A stretch of 7,921 bases of DNA, from positions 1 to 7,921 of the forward strand of contig JAMOSR010000057.1 of assembly GCA_027062985.1 (NCBI GenBank), given 5' to 3'. Position 1 is the first letter of the stretch. Every line of letters starts with the position of its first letter. The notes under the pieces were generated by a model. The model ran no database searches, had not been told where the DNA came from, and worked only from the letters and a program-made list of their open reading frames with translations. Positions 6,569 to 7,921 of this stretch are shown here, in pieces. A program made the translations under genes and the position numbers. The stretch comes from Nautiliaceae bacterium. Lineage in GTDB: Bacteria; Campylobacterota; Campylobacteria; Campylobacterales; Nautiliaceae.

Positions 6569-7554
6569 TCACCCGCCTTAATTGCCGCTTTAATTAAATC
6601 CTTTCCTATAGTACCGTAAAATTTAGGATAAATTGTTCTTAATTTTTTCTCCCATAAAAGTCTTTGTTCAGGAGTTAAATAATCAATCTCAAGTTTACCC
6701 GTTCTTTTAGCATATTCTTTAATTTTATTGAGTTGATTTTCATTAAGTTCCTTTGCCCAAATTCTCTCTTTTTCTGTTGCTTCTTTTATAGCCTTTAATA
6801 CAACATTTTTCATATCCTGAGGTAATCTATTCCAGAATTTTTTACTCATAACAACCATGTAACCAAGATATCCATGATTTGTCATAGTCATATATTTTTG
6901 TACTTCATAAAATTTTTTAGTATAGATATTTGAAATTGTATTTTCCTGACCGTCAACAACACCTTGTTGGAGAGCTGAATAAACTTCGCTAAACGGCAAA
7001 ACAACGGGAATCGCATCTAAAGCTTTAAACTGCTCAATTAAAACCTTCGAACTCATTACCCTAAATTTAAGACCTCTACAATCTTCAGGTTTTATTAAAG
7101 GTCTTTTGCTATCAGTAAGTTGTTTAAACCCGTTATCCCAATAAGCAAGGGCGACATATCCTTTTTTTGTTACCATATCCAGAAGTTTTTGACCAACCTC
7201 CCCATCTAAAACTTTATGAAGATGATTTTCGTCTTTAAACAAAAAAGGTAAATCAAAAAGCCCGAGTTGAGGAACCAGTCCGGTAAACTTCGAAAAACTA
7301 GGAGCCGCCATTTGTACGGCGTTAAACTTCATTTTTCTTAAAATCACCTTATCTTTTCCAAGCTGTGCGTTTGGATAAACCTCAACTTTTATTTTTCCAT
7401 GAGAAAGTTCTTCAACCCTTTTTGCAAAATAATCCGCTGCCTTTCCTTTTGGAGTATTAGGAGAAACAACATGAGAAAACTTTATCACATAATCTGCCGC
7501 CATTGAAAAACTTACCGCTAAAACTACACTTACCATACCTTTTAAAAACTTCAT
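6565..7554 (-). CDS. dctP: TRAP transporter periplasmic binding protein DctP, probably C4-dicarboxylate
   Basis: This 329-residue solute receptor delivers substrate to DctQM. A signal peptide is clear: MKFLKG, then a hydrophobic core (7-17) and a cleavage site near SMA-ADY (after 19 or 20). The mature protein has the DctP-family segment RGLKFRVMSS (160-169), in which R165 is the arginine expected to bind the substrate carboxylate. It also has PFSEVYSALQQGVVDGQEN (187-205), SNIYTKKFYEVQKY (208-221) and NHGYLGYMVVMSKKFW (226-241). These closely resemble C4-dicarboxylate (malate, fumarate, succinate) receptors; other organic acids remain possible. I place the start at ATG 7554-7552, because AAGGAG (7566-7561) is six bases upstream. 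The longer TTG-initiated frame from 7560 would abut that site and is unlikely. It is the first gene of the dctPQM operon. Confidence 0.95.
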   Translation of the reverse strand: MKFLKGMVSVVLAVSFSMAADYVIKFSHVVSPNTPKGKAADYFAKRVEELSHGKIKVEVYPNAQLGKDKVILRKMKFNAVQMAAPSFSKFTGLVPQLGLFDLPFLFKDENHLHKVLDGEVGQKLLDMVTKKGYVALAYWDNGFKQLTDSKRPLIKPEDCRGLKFRVMSSKVLIEQFKALDAIPVVLPFSEVYSALQQGVVDGQENTISNIYTKKFYEVQKYMTMTNHGYLGYMVVMSKKFWNRLPQDMKNVVLKAIKEATEKERIWAKELNENQLNKIKEYAKRTGKLEIDYLTPEQRLLWEKKLRTIYPKFYGTIGKDLIKAAIKAGE

Positions 7555-7560
7555 TATCAA

Positions 7561-7566
7561 CTCCTT
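7561..7566 (-). promoter_or_regulatory. Ribosome binding site that fixes the dctP start
   Basis: AAGGAG on the minus strand lies six bases before the ATG at 7554 but directly against the in-frame TTG at 7560. This selects the ATG and removes two residues (MI) from the longest open frame. The resulting N-terminus, MKFLKG, is a normal signal-peptide start. Confidence 0.85.
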
Positions 7567-7586
7567 TAATATTATTTAATTTATCA

Positions 7587-7616
7587 ATTATATCATTATT
7601 TTTTTCTTTAAATCAA
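7587..7616 (-). promoter_or_regulatory. Likely promoter of the dctPQM operon
   Basis: The minus strand has a perfect TATAAT (7592-7587), and TTGATT (7616-7611) 18 bases further upstream. The predicted start near 7580 gives a leader of about 26 bases that includes the dctP ribosome binding site. I saw no sigma54-type GG/GC (-24/-12) pair, which drives dct genes in some other bacteria. It is divergent from the tRNA promoter, about 50 bases away. Confidence 0.6.
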
Positions 7617-7665
7617 ACAAACCAAGCTTTTTATAAAATTGTTTCAAAAAGTAACATACATATTC

Positions 7666-7694
7666 TTGACATATTTTTAATTTTTTATTATCAT
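7666..7694 (+). promoter_or_regulatory. Promoter of the tRNA-Met gene
   Basis: A perfect TTGACA (7666-7671) and TATCAT (7689-7694) are spaced by 17 bases on the plus strand. Transcription would start around 7701, eight or so bases before the mature tRNA 5' end. Both the hexamers and the distance fit a stable-RNA promoter. Confidence 0.85.
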
Positions 7695-7708
7695 TTCAAT
7701 CCGCAGAC

Positions 7709-7785
7709 GGTGGGGTAGCTCAGCTGGCTAGAGCGCCGGTCTCATAAGCCGGAGGTCGGGAGTTCAAGTCTCCCCCTCACTACCA
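7709..7785 (+). tRNA. tRNA-Met (CAU anticodon), elongator type
   Basis: The 77-base gene folds fully. The acceptor stem GGTGGGG pairs with CCTCACT (with G-U at 1-72 and 5-68), the D arm is GCTC/GAGC, and the anticodon stem CCGGT/GCCGG carries loop CTCATAA with CAT at 7743-7745. A 5-base variable loop is followed by the T arm GGGAG/CTCCC with loop TTCAAGT, discriminator A and an encoded CCA. It lacks the initiator marks: base pair 1-72 is G-U rather than a mismatch, and the three G-C pairs at the base of the anticodon stem are incomplete. A CAU anticodon can also belong to tRNA-Ile2, whose C34 is changed to lysidine by TilS. The pairs G4-C69 and G5-U68 differ from the C4-G69/C5-G68 of E. coli tRNA-Ile2, so I favour elongator Met, without being certain. 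Confidence 0.95.
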
Positions 7786-7921
7786 TTAAAACTCCCATAA
7801 AATCGATGTTTTGATAGCTTAAAAATTGATGAGGTGTCCCCTTGGGTGTCCCTTAGTAAGCGATTTTCTCAAAATTTAACTTCTAAATATCTTCTTCAAG
7901 AGGAATAGAGTTTAGTTAACA
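7786..7921. other. Flank downstream of the tRNA, no complete gene
   Basis: These 136 bases to the right edge contain no complete open frame of useful length and no ribosome-site-plus-start pair on either strand. No strong hairpin followed by a T run is seen, so the tRNA terminator is not identified. A minus-strand gene could enter from the right and stop at TGA 7898-7896 (last residues LTKLYSS) or TAA 7914-7912, but this cannot be judged from so few codons. The only structure is the tandem repeat listed separately. Confidence 0.4.
7833..7852. repeat. Tandem 8-base direct repeat GGTGTCCC, 12-base period
   Basis: GGTGTCCC occurs at 7833-7840 and again at 7845-7852, separated by CTTG. It starts 48 bases after the tRNA 3' end. 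The repeat is GC-rich within a very AT-rich flank, which makes chance less likely. Short direct repeats beside a tRNA 3' end are typical of recombinase binding sites at integrated elements; whether that applies here is an inference. Confidence 0.5.

Noticed and set aside
7503..7718. Plus-strand frame of 71 codons running from dctP into the tRNA
   Set aside because: It is antisense to the dctP signal peptide, crosses both promoters and ends inside the tRNA gene, so it is not a plausible gene.
7786..7921. An integrase C-terminus on the minus strand at the right edge
   Set aside because: Only eight or fewer codons precede the stop in the open frames entering from the right, which is too little to identify any protein. 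The idea is kept only as a check for the flanking sequence.

Overview
The window is AT-rich chromosomal DNA, most likely from Campylobacterota. Residue choices in GroEL, the livG/livF-type ATPases and the DctPQM proteins, together with the base composition, make a Nautiliales-like thermophilic vent bacterium my best guess. That assignment is an inference from overall impression, not a database match. All protein genes lie on the minus strand and one tRNA gene lies on the plus strand at the right end.

Reading from right to left (the direction of transcription for the proteins), a TRAP transporter operon comes first. It consists of dctP (periplasmic binding protein, 7554-6565), dctQ (small membrane subunit, 6568-6011) and dctM (large membrane subunit, 6014-4731). 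The genes are joined by two 4-base GTGA overlaps, so the operon is tightly coupled. The DctP sequence looks like the C4-dicarboxylate branch. A 125-base gap follows, with a near-consensus sigma70 promoter, and then groES (4605-4330) and groEL (4313-2673), the standard chaperonin pair.

After a further 104-base gap with a TATAAT-type promoter comes a second operon. It holds a stand-alone FAD-dependent oxidoreductase resembling the C-terminal (oxidase) half of the tRNA-modifying enzyme MnmC (2568-1483), then livG (1499-732) and livF (745-47), the two ATPases of a branched-chain amino acid type (HAAT) ABC importer. Each gene overlaps the next by 14-17 bases. The first codons of another minus-strand gene (22-1) run off the left edge. 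The permease and binding-protein genes that normally accompany livGF are not in the window.

The right end carries a plus-strand elongator-type tRNA-Met (CAU anticodon, 7709-7785) with its own strong promoter (TTGACA-17-TATCAT). It is divergent from dctP. The 136 bases beyond it hold no complete gene, but contain a tandem 8-base repeat (GGTGTCCC twice, 12-base period) next to the tRNA 3' end. That arrangement fits an integration-site flank but does not prove one.

Overall this is mostly ordinary core-genome content. I do not see a convincing new system. The points most worth following are the oxidoreductase fused into a livGF operon, the livGF pair without its permeases, the palindrome at the groESL transcription start, and the tRNA flank.
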